Source: Lepisosteus oculatus
Taxonomy: Eukaryota > Chordata > Actinopteri > Semionotiformes > Lepisosteidae
Assembly (NCBI RefSeq): GCF_040954835.1
Contig: NC_090700.1
Span: 16,225,501-16,289,500 of the forward strand
Direction: 5' to 3'
DNA length: 64,000 nucleotides
This document shows, piece after piece, positions 1 through 13,400 of the stretch; the stretch's first letter is position 1; every line of letters begins with the position of its first letter. A program made the translations under genes and the position numbers. The notes under the pieces were generated by a model that ran no database searches, had not been told where the DNA came from, and saw only the letters and a list, made by a program, of their open reading frames with translations.

Positions 1-80
1 TGAAAAAGCGACCTCGCTCACGCCTCTTGCTGGCCATTCAGTAAATCAGCGGTTGATTCACATACATAAAAATAATAACA

Positions 81-158
81 CCCGAAGAAGGCTCCACAGC
101 CAAAACGTTGTGCTTCTTTTCGTCTCTTTTCAGCATGGAATAAATCTTTACTTGTTCC
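81..158 (+). repeat. Dispersed repeat, copy 1 (gaagaaggctcc...aacgtt...cagcatggaataaa)
   Basis: This ~78-bp block lies in a FREM intron. Its reverse complement matches 21522-21599 and 61690-61772 over nearly the whole length: a TTTATTCC(A/G)TGCTG start, an A/G-rich middle, then TTTGGC..TGGAGCC and TTCTTC. The class is not certain. Such gaagaaggctcc/aaacgtt blocks are common in fish and amphibian genomes, and I suspect the end of a retroelement. Confidence 0.65.
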
Positions 159-347
159 TTAAAAATAATAACAATGTTAATATAAACACGTCACGTCAAT
201 TAAATTAAAAAAATGGATTTTAGCACTGCATTACATATACACAATATCAGTTAGTAAAGGCTACTGAGTTTATAACAGCCTGTACACAGTGAGCCTGCTT
301 TGAAATGCTTTACATACCTTTGTCTCCCCTTTTCTCCTGTTGTGCAG

Positions 348-1554
348 GACAAAGCCCAGCCAGAGACGCAAGCCAGAAATTTCGGAAATGTGGCATTTAA
401 TGCACGTCTGGCTGTGGATGACCAAGAGGCGCTTTCTCTTGTCAGACAACCGGGTTCAGATGGTTTCAGAATTGACTCTACTGCTTTGTTCCAGGTTTGT
501 TTGTATTTTGGCTCTCATCCACCCACTGAATTTGCAGTTAGCCACTTTTGCTGAACTTTACTAGTGTCACCCTCATACCTGCACGGCAGGGAGGGTCGCT
601 TTTTAAAAATACAAATGCAAGATTATTTATTCTTTAACAAGACTTGGTTTATTCTAGCTGCTTCTTTCCCTGTATGAGAATGGCACTTAAGAACTGTTTA
701 AGTACCCCCCACTTAATAACTCCATAGGTATTCAATTTTAAGAGAATACAACTACAGTGTGACAATGTGTTAACAATAAAATAAAATCTACTGGGATCTG
801 GGCATTGTCTACCAAAGGAAGTCCACATTCCCACAAAGCAGATGTTTCAGACTATAGCTGATTGCCTCATTAGCATTGCTGTAAATCCTGGCTAAACTGG
901 ATGATGGTCAGATTGTTCAGTGTCAGTGCAGTAATCCATATGGGTATCATTAATATACTCCTAATATGTGCTTGTTTATACATTTTCTTTAGTACTGTAT
1001 GTACAAAAATACAAATACAGTATGTGAATCTCTGCTTGCAGGTGTCCACTGGACGAGAGTGGTATATCCACACTATTTATACAGTACGTTCAAGAGACAA
1101 TGCCAACAGGGGGATTGGCAAAAGAAGCCTCGAATATCAGTATCACTCACTGACGCACAGCAGTAAACTTAGTACAGCAGCCAGTTCCCGCTCCAGGAGG
1201 GAAGCCAGAGAGGTGCCAGAAATAGCCGAGGAGATTGGGGTGGAAAACAGCAGGGGAACCAACATTTTACACATTGCGCTGGACCGCATCAGCAGGAAGC
1301 AGCAACCCGAGAGGGAAGTTTTCGGAAACGGCATCATTCCCCGCGAGCTCAACAGTAAAGATGATGACGACAACCTGGTAACCATCGTGGTGGGTCTGGC
1401 CGGACTGCTCCTCACCATCTGCATCGTTGTTATCATTGTCCTGGTGGTCAGGTCCAAGCAGAAGGCCAAGGAGAAGCAGGCTCCCACAGGGTCAACCAGC
1501 ACAGAGCCGATGGTGTCACATGGTTGCCATAGTAGCGACAGTTCAGAGGTTTGA
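348..1554 (+). CDS. FRAS1/FREM-family transmembrane protein, last two coding exons (partial, 5' part outside window)
   Basis: Two exons join in phase 0: 348-494 (acceptor tgtgcag, donor CAG|gtttgt) and 1042-1554 (acceptor cttgcag, stop TGA at 1552-1554), giving about 219 C-terminal residues. Visible in order: a conserved extracellular end containing [15 protein letters not shown] and NANRGIGKR; a basic SRSRR motif; one hydrophobic membrane helix starting near [15 protein letters not shown]; a short Lys/Arg-rich cytoplasmic tail ending SSEV. In this family FRAS1 and FREM2 sit in the membrane, form a basement-membrane adhesion complex under epithelia, and bind the PDZ protein GRIP1 through their C-termini. 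The S-x-V ending is a class I PDZ ligand and fits that. FREM2 versus FREM3 cannot be settled from the tail; FREM1 lacks a membrane helix and is unlikely. The many upstream exons (CSPG and Calx-beta repeats) are not in the window. Confidence 0.75.
495..1041 (+). other. FREM-family last intron
   Basis: AT-rich intron between the two recognised exons. It contains several TACTGTA/TACAGTA heptamers near its 3' end (for example around 994 and 1018). I see no coding signal or recognisable element. Confidence 0.6.
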
Positions 1555-4500
1555 TGAAAACACACGTACAAAACGCGCAGCTGCGAACTGCAGGCTACAG
1601 GAGATTTCGACTTTCACAAGTGCCTCAAATGAGTACCTTGGAACTGATTGGGAGCACCTTTGTGAAACACCAACACAGCTGACTCCAGGCCCATCCCCAG
1701 CACTCCATTTTGAAAGTCACATGAGTTCAAAAACTACAGCAGTGCTGCTTTTCGATGTTTCACCAGCAGCAAATATTCTGTGGCAAATATTCTTTTTAAC
1801 GAGAGGTACCTGAGGCTAATTTTGTTTTTGCCCCACCCCCTTCCAAATAGAATAATTTGGCTGTAGTTATGCAAAGGTGCTAAAGGATACCTTTTCCAAT
1901 TTGGAAGAGGCCTGTTAGATTATTAGAACAGAGATAGTGTTCGAGGAGTAATTATAACACATACTGTATGGCTCAATTAAACTGTTCAGATTGTTGTACA
2001 AGTTGTAAAAGTGGCCATTTATTGTTAGCGGTCAAATATGTGTTTTCTGTTTGTTCACCGTATTTATGTGCACAACGTTTGTTGTCATCTGACAAGAAAT
2101 GTCAGATCTTAAAAATAGGAAATTGGGTATTATGTTTGAGTAACCTGCTCACCTTTAAAAATTATGTGGTTGAAATGAACTTGTCAATGTGATTCATTTT
2201 TAATCTGGCCTAACAGGAACATTGGAAAATGGCTGACCCCTGTCTTAAGATACTGGACCTCTTTATTTTACTGATGTAAAGCAGATTATTGAAATCACTG
2301 AAACACATTCTTTTCTTTATTAGTCACCAGAAGTTTCTTGGAAGGTTTTGATCAGAGATAAAACATGGAAACAGAATATCAAAGTAATGTGTTTAAACCA
2401 AAATATCAATTACTATCATGCCCTTCAGCATGTCCATCTTATTTAAGATACAGTAGGTGGCAGTGTAGAACTTTGGATTCCAGACTGCAGAGTTGAGTTT
2501 AAACGCTGTGTAGGACTCTGCTGCTGAGCAAAGTTCATCACTGAGATTTTTCGAGTAAATATCCTGTTCTCCAAATGAATCTCCAGCTTATCCTTCTGAA
2601 TGGGAGGTTGTTATTAACCTGGTATTGTAATACTGTGGTTGTTACTTTACACGGGGAGACAACAAGCCACTTATATATTTTTTTTGCTTTTTTATTAGAA
2701 TGCCCAGAACCAAAATTTTATTGAAAAAAATGATTAGTTGTTTTTAGCTAAAGGATGATCAAGCACAGGTACTGTACTGTTTCTTGGAGAGAAAGAAAAA
2801 AACTTGAGTTGTATGGTTACATTCTGCATACCACAACAAATGTTCTAGGCTCTGTCTTCACTGGAATTTGATATTCCAGTTTCTCTGTAGTGTATACTGG
2901 ATACCACTTGTGGTGGAGCAAATGTATTGTTAAATATTCTCATATCTTTCACTGTTTTGTTTTTAGGATTTCTGCATTTGTGCTGCTCATATAGTATACA
3001 CTGTACTGTACATTGTTAAACCAGGAAATGGATTTCCTAAAAAACTCAGCCAGAGTAGTTATAGTTTCTACATCTTATTATGAATCATGTTATAAATGAG
3101 CCCAACTTGTGTGTGTCAACATGATAAATCCTCAGACATTTATTTCTACACTGTTTTTTGTATCACACATAGTAACCAACTGAGGAAACAGTCCTTTTAA
3201 TATACTTTTAGGTTTTTAGCTATATTATTGTTGTTTTTGTTATTTTTAAATTATACACTAACAGTAATGATTTGAGGAGAATGGTGATGAATGATGTACT
3301 GGCTTTGAAAATTTAGCACTGATTTGAGAATTCCAAGTAGGGAGGGTTTTCAGTAGAAACTGAACAACATTTGTCAAGACAGCTGTGCTGCTGAATTGCA
3401 GTAACAGATCCTTTAGGTTCAGCTTAATTCATATACTTAGTGGGAGGCATACTGTACATTTATGTCCCATGGTAGACCACAGTTGTATTTTTTAGTCATG
3501 CTTTTCTAATCAGATAAGGTTACCTACTGTATACTGTCTTCTTAGGAACATGTCTAATGTTATGTGCTTAAGACAGGCAGATCTTTTGTTTTAAATACTA
3601 CTGTATTTATTTTGCAGAACCCACAGACCTCTGGGTGTCTATGATGTTCATATGAATAACAGACAACTCCAAACATTAAGTTCAACATGAGCTTGTATTG
3701 GAGATTACTGTTTGTTAAGCTGTTTCCCCAGGTCTTTAAGCAGTGTGTAGTATAGCAATTGCTGAAAAGGTTATTCATATTCTGAAGAGGTTTGTAAAGC
3801 AAGTGGAAATCTGTAAAAGGGAAAACATTAACTTTTTTATCGGTGTGCTAATCAGTTTCATTTTTCACAGTGCAACAATTACTGTACAGAAAGATTAGGA
3901 ATGGAGACAGCCATTACATTATTAGTTTTGTTTAGTTCATTTTTTGCCAATTGTACTGCATATCCTGAATTCATGTATTATGGCTATTTATTGTTTTGTA
4001 TTAACAGATACAGATATTGTGTTTTCTATTAGCTTCTCCACAATACTAGGGTTATTGAACAACATGTGCCCACCACCATGCTTATGAATGACACAAAGCA
4101 TGAGGGACTACCATAGACTACCAAAGATTCTTATGAAACTCATCTTTAGAATACGTTGAACAGCTGAAAAATGCTAGGCATCCTAGTTTGTTGGTGAGGA
4201 ATAATATGCAGCCTGGTCCTCTCTGTACTTTTTGTTTTCTCAAGAAGCTTATCAGGTCAAATCAAAATCCACAGACACCTGACTTCATCACTTGCTGCCA
4301 CACCCACCAGATTTACTCATGTAGAACACTTGATGAATGCATCCAGACGGCAATAAAATATTGCAGTCTGTTTTTAGCTTCTAACACCACCAGAATTCAC
4401 TCCTCTTTAGCCACATCTCTAAATTACATCATAGTCTTGTTGTGAAACTTGATCAAACTATATATCAAAATCTTTCAAGTGCTAGTGGATAGATTGTACT

Positions 4501-4747
4501 ATTGTTGTTATAAATGCCTTGTTTAAGTGTTGCGCCTTTGAGCACTGCTCAGACCTGATTTTTCTCTTGTGTTGTGTCTTTGTATTATGTACAACATTTC
4601 ATTAAAAAATAGGAATTCTATGCAGCCTGTAGTGCAACACTTTTTATTCACAGTTTTGCATCCTCATAACCTTACATGTTTGCTTGCTATGTATGTTCTA
4701 CATTATTTTAAACGTTGATTTGTGATCAGATGACATCAAGGATTCGG
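1555..4747 (+). other. FREM 3'UTR and intergenic DNA, no further gene
   Basis: AT-rich sequence with no ORF showing a protein signature. The FREM 3'UTR must start here, but its end is not resolved. An AATAAA at 4352-4357 is one candidate polyadenylation signal and another lies at 5275-5280. TACTGTA/TACAGTA motifs recur throughout. Confidence 0.5.
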
Positions 4748-5045
4748 GAGGCACAATGGCGTGGCTGTTAGCAGTACTGTCTCAGCTCTTGGGTTCTCGG
4801 TTCAATTCCAGACACTTGCTGTGAGGAGTTTGCATGTTCGCTCTGTGTTGCCATGAGATTTTACCAAGTGTTCTGGTTTATTCCGACCTTCCAAGGATGT
4901 GCTGGCTAGAATAATCAGTGTATCCAAATTGTCCATGTGTATGTGCTGCGTAATGGATTGGCATCCTTGCGATCTATGCTTCTGAAATAGGTTCGAGAGT
5001 ACCTCGACCTTTACCACAATTTACCTTCAGATAAAGGATGGATAT
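4748..5045 (+). repeat. Degraded SINE with L2-like 3' half, copy A
   Basis: Reads ggcacaatggcgtggctgtt, then gttctcggttcaattcc, gaggagtttgcatgttc and, downstream, atggattggcatcc and aaaggatggata. This is the layout of a fish SINE with a tRNA-like head and a LINE-derived tail ending in GGATGGATA. Related copies: 16165-16640 and 46001-46351 (+), 35310-35572 and 59030-59290 (-). Heavy divergence suggests old insertions. Confidence 0.7.
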
Positions 5046-6556
5046 ATACAGTATCATCAGAAACTCTTCCATTTCCTCGATACTTGTGAATCTCAGTAAG
5101 GGATTCAAGTATTTTATACAGTTCATTACAAATCATTGGTTTTATTGTCATTCATAGTAAGTCTATATATGCAGTGTATATGCTTTGGGGACTGGTCAGT
5201 GTTAAAACTCTGGTTGTGTACTGTAATTATTTGTAACATACAACTCTGAAGCACAAACCGAATATGATGTTCAAAATAAAAGATTTTTTAAGATATGTTT
5301 TCACCGTTTCAAATAATATGGGTGTAATGATTCAAGTCAATTAAAGGTTTTGTCAATACATAGGAAAATGTAGGTAAGAAAAGGTGGTACACTTTCTAAA
5401 CTTTGACATTCCATATTGATTTTGAAAGCTGAATGAACACATTTTACTGTATACAATTGGATTATGTAATAGCTGTATCCATCTTGATTAAAATACATCT
5501 ATACATGGACAAAAAATATAAATAATTCATTTTCTGTAACTGTAAATTTTGGGGGTTAATGAGCAATACTAGTAGTAAATATAATGTAGAATAAGGATTT
5601 AGTTTCAGTGGTACTATTCTAAAGTAACTGGATTAAATGATAGTATCAGTTTGTGAATAAATGCTTATCATGAAATCCAATTTGTTCTAAAAAAAGGGAA
5701 GAAGGGAACTGGCTTTACATTCTTAAAAGCTCAATTTTTGTGTGTGAAATCAAAGTGTATTTTGTATGTTAATGTGCACCTGAATAACAGCCCAGTATTG
5801 CTTGTGGGTCAAGTTATACTGTAGTCACATTATAAGCCCAGTATTGACAAGGCATGCTTCCAGTGACGTTACATTCTTCCAAGACTCTCTTTTACTCTTC
5901 TTACTTGTATCTAATTCTCCAAGAATGTGAGGTTGCTTCATCGACCCCAGTGGATGTCAAGTTCAACATAGATCTTTTGAGAATATTCTGCACCCCCATA
6001 GCATCGCACTGTGCTTGCAGAAGCAGACAGGATTCTTTCTGGCACACTGAAAATAGGCTTTAGGATGGTCTCAAGTTTTCATAGAGTTGAAAGAAGAGGC
6101 TTTCACAATGAAAATGAAAACAGTCACCATATCATAACCAAAGTCATGTACAGTACATAATGCCTTTGATGGTTACTATTCTTTAGAGAATTAAGGTATA
6201 AATTACTGTCCGAACCTAAGCTATTAATATATGGTTTAGTGCCTGTCTTTGTTCACCTAAATTTATAACACATAAAATAAAAAAACAGCAATTGTGAAAC
6301 AAGATAACGCAATTAACAATAAAAAGGGAAATAGAGACATTTCTAATAATATATAAAAATTATATATATATTATATTTGAAGCAAATTTTTATGTGTCAA
6401 AATCCTCAGTTTTCTTAAATATATATTTAAGAATTATAACACAAACATTCAACTATGAACCTGGGAATTACACATTGTGGCAATTGTGTTAGATGTAGGA
6501 GAGTAAAAATTTCCATAGAGAAAATTCTTAATATGGTTTATAAATACTTCTAAACT

Positions 6557-6558
6557 AA

Positions 6559-6597
<39 letters not shown>

Positions 6598-6598
6598 A
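6557..6598. repeat. (AAAT)n microsatellite
   Basis: About ten tandem AAAT/AATA units without interruption. A simple repeat, likely length-polymorphic. Confidence 0.95.
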
Positions 6599-7394
6599 AC
6601 GAGGTGTAAATATCAGGGTATTCATAATAATGGACACTGTATTTTGAGGAAAATAAATCAAGTGTCCGTAGGTGCATGTTTACCAGAACAGGTTAGAAAT
6701 AAGTGAGACAAAGTTTCTTGGAAATAGGAATAAGAAAATGCAGATCAGCTTTATGCACGTCACCCAGGTTTGTGCCATGTCAGTGAGGGATGAACTTGGT
6801 TTCCTCCTGCAAGAAACCTCTTTAGGTTCCTCTGAGATCCAATCTCCCATTCCAGTGCTGGATAGGACCAGCCTTGCTTATCTTCTGAAATATTCTGATA
6901 ATACTGCTGATAGATGTAATAGAAGTTAAATGAATTTACATGCTATAGATTTTTTACAAGTGGTGAAAACAAATATGCTGGCACACTTGGTATTATAATT
7001 CATTTTTCTTCTCTAAGGTCACTTACTGTAGTTCTTAAAGATGAAGAATTTATCTGGTGTTAAAATGTGTTGTATTCTAGAAAGCCTTTGATCACTTGGC
7101 CATTTTTGGGGGTGATTAGTTGAGTAACTTGTTTCTCATTTTCTGTTAACAAAAACTTTACATGAACCAAGTGGCCAATACTTTTTAACAAAACAAAAGT
7201 CCATTTCTGGGAAATCATGTGATTTCTCTTGCAAAACCCTGCTGCTTTTGCCAATTTTAAACCCTTCCTGGGGAGCCCTGAGACAACAATTATTGTGTCT
7301 TTATTTCTGTATTCACCCACATCTTTGTGAATACTTCTACATTATTTTCTAATTGTTTAGTTACAATCTCAGAAGAAGTGTGATTTTTGCCCGG

Positions 7395-7421
7395 ATGAAT
7401 ACGAGAAGAGGTGAACCATAA
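7395..7421 (+). promoter_or_regulatory. Possible upstream ORF in C4 5' leader
   Basis: An ATG at 7395 opens eight codons ending in TAA at 7419-7421, only 7 bases before the C4 start ATG at 7429. If transcription starts upstream, this mini-ORF could lower C4 translation. The transcript start is unknown, so this is inference. Confidence 0.35.
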
Positions 7422-7428
7422 AGGAAAA

Positions 7429-10400
7429 ATGGAGTTTTACCTAATGCTGACTCTTGCCATCCTGACAGCAGTTACTGAGCAAAGACCATTGTAAGTACTA
7501 CAGAAGCTGGACCTAGAAGAAAAGTAGTTCTTTTTAGTAGAAAGTGCAACTGAATTGCAGATGTGGTTTTCTGATTTACTGTTTTTTTATTTCCTTTATC
7601 TTTAGGTGTATCATTTGTTATATATATATATGAAACCATTCTAATGCGTATCTGTGTATGTTAATTTTAAAATAAGTACTGTATTTTTATGTCAGTGAAT
7701 GTTCATGGCTCATTCTATAAAAAAACTCAGATTTTATGATCCATTAGTCCATTAAAAAAATCAAATGTGAAAGGAATGTTTCTGCCAAGTGGCTCTTTTG
7801 AAGTGTGTATTTTATTTGTCAGAAACTGAGATTTTTTGTCTTTTTATACTGTACATATTTATTTATATCCCACTGTTGTGTAAACTCCTTTCAATAATAG
7901 AATAAATTTAGTTGTTTTGTTGCAAAGAACGTTTTGAATTGTACATGCAGTCAAATAACAGACAAATTTCTAAATTAAGCATGGTCTGTGGCAATTGGAA
8001 CAAACAGCAGCTTTAAACCTTGCGGAGGGATTTTCAAGTTTTGCTTGTTTTCAGTACTTACTGTAAGAGGTTAAGTGTAACGTGCTCTATCTAAAATGCT
8101 CCATTTGAATATCTAATCCTTCATGCTTTCTGATCTGCTGCTAACATTACTTTGATATTTGAAACTGAAATGTCACTGTACTCTGGTTTTGCAACGGTGG
8201 GCTATTCTGAATATTTCTTGAACTGGCACTCAAGGGAACATTGATACTGACTATTAATGAACATCCCAATCCTCAATAAGGAGTTTTCACTTATGCTAAC
8301 CTCTATCAGGTTATGGCTGAACTCTTACTGTATAATTTGATCTTGTCTATGTGTGTTTCACTCAGGATTCTGATTACTGCTCCAAACATTGTTCATCTGG
8401 GTGTCGAGGAGACTGTGACAGTCCAACTTCATGGAGCCACTCGAAGTGCTGATGTTGAACTTTACTATGAAGATCAACAGGCTTATAGAACACAGACAAT
8501 ATTGTCTAACATAGTTTTTGTTTCACTCAATGAAGAAAATAATTACCAGACAGTGGTAAAACTGAAGGTAAGGTGTCCATTACATTCACCATGCACCATG
8601 TCCTTGTCTTTTGTTCAGGAGACAATTAATTCACATCTGCTGTGTTACATTTAGTATTACTTTTTAAGTACTGAATTATTTAGTCTGTAGCCTCATTCTT
8701 TGAAGTAAACCTGTCCTTGAAAATAAATGATCAATATCATTGCTTCCCAAACCAGTCTAAGGTCCTGGTCCGGGACATAGTGCCCAAATAACATTTTGAC
8801 CTGGAAGTAGTTGTGAATTTCAAAATCAGCAAGCATGTTCTACATTTGATGGTGTGGTTTACATTCTAATTTCCAAACAAACAATAACAAATAGCTGTAT
8901 AGGCAGCAGGTTACCAAATGGGCCATATTTGAAGCAGCAAGATTTACACAAACTCATAGAGTTTGAGTACCCAAATTCCAAATGTTTTTCATTGCATGTT
9001 TTTTAACATATTCATTATCCGCATTAATGAATATGTTATATAGTATGTAAGTGTTTATAAATACAATCAATTTCAAACAGTCCTGCGTGTGTTGAGACTT
9101 TCGATTTTGAACTATTTTGTTTCCATTTAAGGTGGAGCCTACAAACTATCGTATCGCAAGAAGCAAACCTGGAGGTCAAAGGCCATATGTGACACTGGTG
9201 GCAAAGAGCCCAGAAATTTTTCAATCACCAAAAAAACTACATATCACTCTGTCAACCAAAAAGGGCTATATTTTTATTCAGACTGATAAACCAATCTATA
9301 CTCCAAGTGAAATAGGTAATTTTTTTATTAGAAGCTATTCAGTGATAGTATACCAATTCTATACCAGTCATAGTTTAATTTATTAATCAATAAACAACTA
9401 GCAATCCAGTTAACACTGTACTTTGTTTTTCTTAATTTCAGTAAATTACCGAATTTTCACATTGGACAACTACATGGTGCCGTCAGATGAATCTGTCAAA
9501 ATAAATATATTTGTAAGTGTGTGTCTGGCAGCTCTGTTTTGAAGGCCTGAGGTAAAGATGTACAGTATACTGGGTCATATGAACACTTCATGATCCTTAT
9601 TAGGTGACTGGTGCTCCAAAATTATTTTCTTTTTCCAAGACTTCTGAGCTCATTATTAGTGAAATTAACATGTATTTAAAACAAATGAGGAGCAGTCAGA
9701 TTTCTCTCTCAGTGACTTCATAGGTTTTAGGAAGAACCTTTATTTCCTTGTAATCTTTTTGCAAAGATTGTAAGGGAAAAATCTTGGGAAGAAACTGCTT
9801 ATAATAAATTGCAACATACAGTACTGTACATACATGAACTAGTGTTACAGCATTACAAAATTACATTACATTAATATACATAATTACATTATTTTGGTTA
9901 ATAATTATAAGGGGAAAGTCGTTAAACAGCCATGTAGGCAGGACTGCAACACTTGCATGACACTGTCATTCTACAGTACATTGTCAGTGAAAAGGTCAAA
10001 CTGGAAAACAGTAGGTAATTTCCAGAATGGTTGTTTTCACAATTTCTGAACATGATTTAAAAGATTAAATACTGTATAAAATTTGTATTTTATGGATTTA
10101 AAAAACTTGCAGAGTTCATACAGTTAAGAAATATATGGCTCAGTCACTTTTTTTTTTGCAGAACTCTAAAGGATTGATGGTGTATAATGCTGTTAAGAAA
10201 ACCAATCAAATTCTTAAGCAACACATAACAATTCCAGATGTTGAACCGTAAGTTGTGTCTGATTTAGTTAGTAGCTATTGTTTTGTGTATTAGAAATATT
10301 CTGCATTGGCTTTAAAGTTGTTTATACTCTACTGTGCACCTCACTAGGAATATATAAAAAGCAGGGGATATGTTTGAATAGGTTATAAATAAAAAAATAT

Positions 10401-13400
10401 AAATAAAATAAATAAAAATAAAAAATAAAAAAAGGGTTTGTTAATTTAGTTCACATTAATAATATTAATCATATTATTTATTTGATATAATAAGATTCAC
10501 TACAAATTGATGTGCTTTTTTGTTGCCCTTATTCATAGTCAGAAGGTCTATATTCACAAAATAATGCAGCATTAGAGTTTTTTTAAACATTATAAGCATC
10601 CACATGGGCAACAAAATTAATTAACAATTATTTTTTACACGTTGCCAGTTATTGCATCTCGGCCTTAATAAAATATTATATTTATTTGTTTTAGAAAAGG
10701 TTGATAACACTGAATTAGTGTTAAAGATTAATGAGTGTATACCTACATCTAAATAACAGATGCTAGATTTTAATCTGCATACAGTTTGTGGCTTAAGAGT
10801 TTGAAAGGGAAAAAGGGCGTTTTAATATGGCCACAAGGGACCATTAAGTAGACCAACTAACAAAAGGCTGGGACTGCAGGATGAGTTCTACAATCCAGAT
10901 ATCGCTAGATCAAGCCAGAGTCAATCCCAAACTCACTGTGGCAGGGCTGGGATTAGTCAACCAGGGTACACTGAGCTGATTTACGAGACAACTGAGGGCT
11001 GGAGTAATGTCTATGAGACATGTACTTCCCCTGCTGTAGATGCCAACACTTGACTACTCAGCTAGTATGAAAGTCTGTGCCAGAGAGCCAAGTCTTAAAC
11101 ATAGTTTGCAGTTCCAAATTAGCTGGATATATAAAAAATATTGGCAATAAGAAATCTTTTAAGAAAAGAAAGAGCCCTGTGTTCAGGCTAACCTTAAATA
11201 AAAATTGACATTATATCGTCCACAGTAAGATTTGCTTTCTAAGACTTTGTAAGTATTCCAATTTCCTTTCCTTTCATGTGCTTTTATGTGACTCTTTCAT
11301 TTTGCTTGTGTGTTTTGTACTTCTGTGCGAGAAGCCAAAGACACATTTCCACAGCAGTGGACAATAAAGTATCTTAAATTTTAAGGGTCAAACTTCAACT
11401 TTTACATACAGTAGCTGCCTTTTGCAAGTCTCAGCCCAGTGCATGATGGGAGCTTTCTGTTTCCCGTGAGCTTCTCGTTTCTTTCAGGTTGTCATGTAAA
11501 TAGCCTTAGTCTCAAATGATTATTACAAAAAAATGTGAAGACAAATTAGCTCAAATACATTTTAATGATTATAATGTCTCTTCTAGGGCTGGCACCTGGA
11601 AGATTGTTGCTTCATTCACAGACTTTCCAATGTCCAATTCCTCAGCAGAATTTGAAGTTAAGGAATATGGTTAGTCTTTATCAGCTTTAAAGAAATAGTG
11701 TTTTTTTATTGATGTACTTCTCTTGACTTGAACTGCAATATCATAAAGTATTTTTTAATTTTATTTGAATGTTACAGCAGCTTTCTATCATTTTAAGCAA
11801 AATGTACCAGCTTGAGTTAGCTCAGCATTATAATTTATAATATAATTTATCTCAATACATTGCTGTCTTTAGAAGTCCATCAGTCCATCATTGCCAAAAA
11901 AAAAGAATTAACAACAATAAAATATTAAACACATTAAAAGCTGAATATTATTTTCCTACAGAAATGGAGCTGTTGTAAGTTGAAATTTGTTTATAACCTA
12001 TTAGGAGCTCAACATTCAGCAACATAGATCAGCAACACTGTGAAATTTGGTAACAAAACTATAAATAGCAACCCTAAAGAACTGTTCTTTTTGCTCAGGG
12101 AGCCACCTACTGGACAGACTATGATTACAGTATTGACAGGAGTCATTCCAAGGCATAAACTTATTTTACATTTAATAACAGTCTCCTAAATATGGCTGCA
12201 CTGTTTGATTTAATTATCCATGAATGGTTGACTGGTTTGATTATCCAAGTCAAAGGTCTTGATCAGTCTTAATCCTTAAAAATGGGAAACCAAGAAGTCC
12301 TTTTAACAATAAAAAATGTTGTGGGATTCCAGTGCTTGCTACTGTATTTGCTTATACAGTATATACTTGGAGGTAAATTAGAGACATTTGTTTTCTTTTT
12401 ATCCTTTAATCAAAAATAAAAAAGACAATAACCGTTATATTTGATAGGTATAGTGTGAGCTACAGTAGGTGATAAAATGGTAATGAAAGAAATCAATATT
12501 AATTTTTCCACTGTTTTCACTGACCCAAGTATTTTGTACGAGGCTCTTTTTATAGGTATCACATACAATATATCTTTATTCTAGCCTGTTGGCTTTTGTA
12601 GAGATGCTTGCATTTTATGACTGTTCTTTTTGTTTGCTTATTAGTCCTTCCATCATTTGAAGTAAAGATAGAGTTGTCTAAGCCCTATATTATAATGAAG
12701 GAGGTGTCCTTTCCTTTTAACATCTCTGCAAGGTAAGAAGGGGAGGGATTTTAATTTTGGTGTTATGTTTGGAGTATACATGTCAGTGATTATAATAATC
12801 ATTTTATTGTAACATTATTTGTGTCATTGCTTTTCAGATATACTTACGGGAAAGGTGTCAATGGCATAGCCTATGTAAGATTTGGTGTTATTGATGAACA
12901 AGGAAACAGGGTATTCCTCCCAGGCACTGAAATACAGACCTCAGTAAGTAAGCATTGTGCTTAATAAGGCACATTTATTTCATCCTTCAGCTCAATACAA
13001 ATGGTTCTGTTTTATATTAAAATTAGCAACTACAATGACTAACCATTGACTTACCATACTATGAAACAGACTCTTGCAATATGAAAGACCTGGTACAGGT
13101 TTTGACATTTACAGTACTCAGCTTAAGCTGAGATGGTGAATAACTCACACAATTCTATTCTGTTTGGTTGTGCTAATTGTGTTATGACTGGATTCTGTAC
13201 TTCACAATAACACACCAAATTGTCGTTTTTTATTTTGCCACTCAAAACCTAAAAACATACATTGAATATTTAAAAAAACAGAAAGAAATGGCTCTCAAAT
13301 CTTCAGGTTCTTTTTTTCCCCTAAAGCAGGACATATGTTTTACTGAATACTTTCATTAATATTTGACATGCTTTATGTTTCAATTTAGATCAAGGATGGT

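Larger units (their letters stand above)
5046..7428. other. Intergenic DNA between FREM-family gene and C4; C4 5' region
   Basis: AT-rich non-coding DNA with a tetranucleotide microsatellite (6557-6598). The C4 promoter and 5'UTR should lie at the right end. No convincing TATA box could be chosen. The ~50 bp before the C4 start contain a short upstream ORF (7395-7421). Confidence 0.5.

Noticed and set aside
1143..1571. 142-codon open frame opposite the FREM terminal exon
   Set aside because: Antisense shadow of a real exon.
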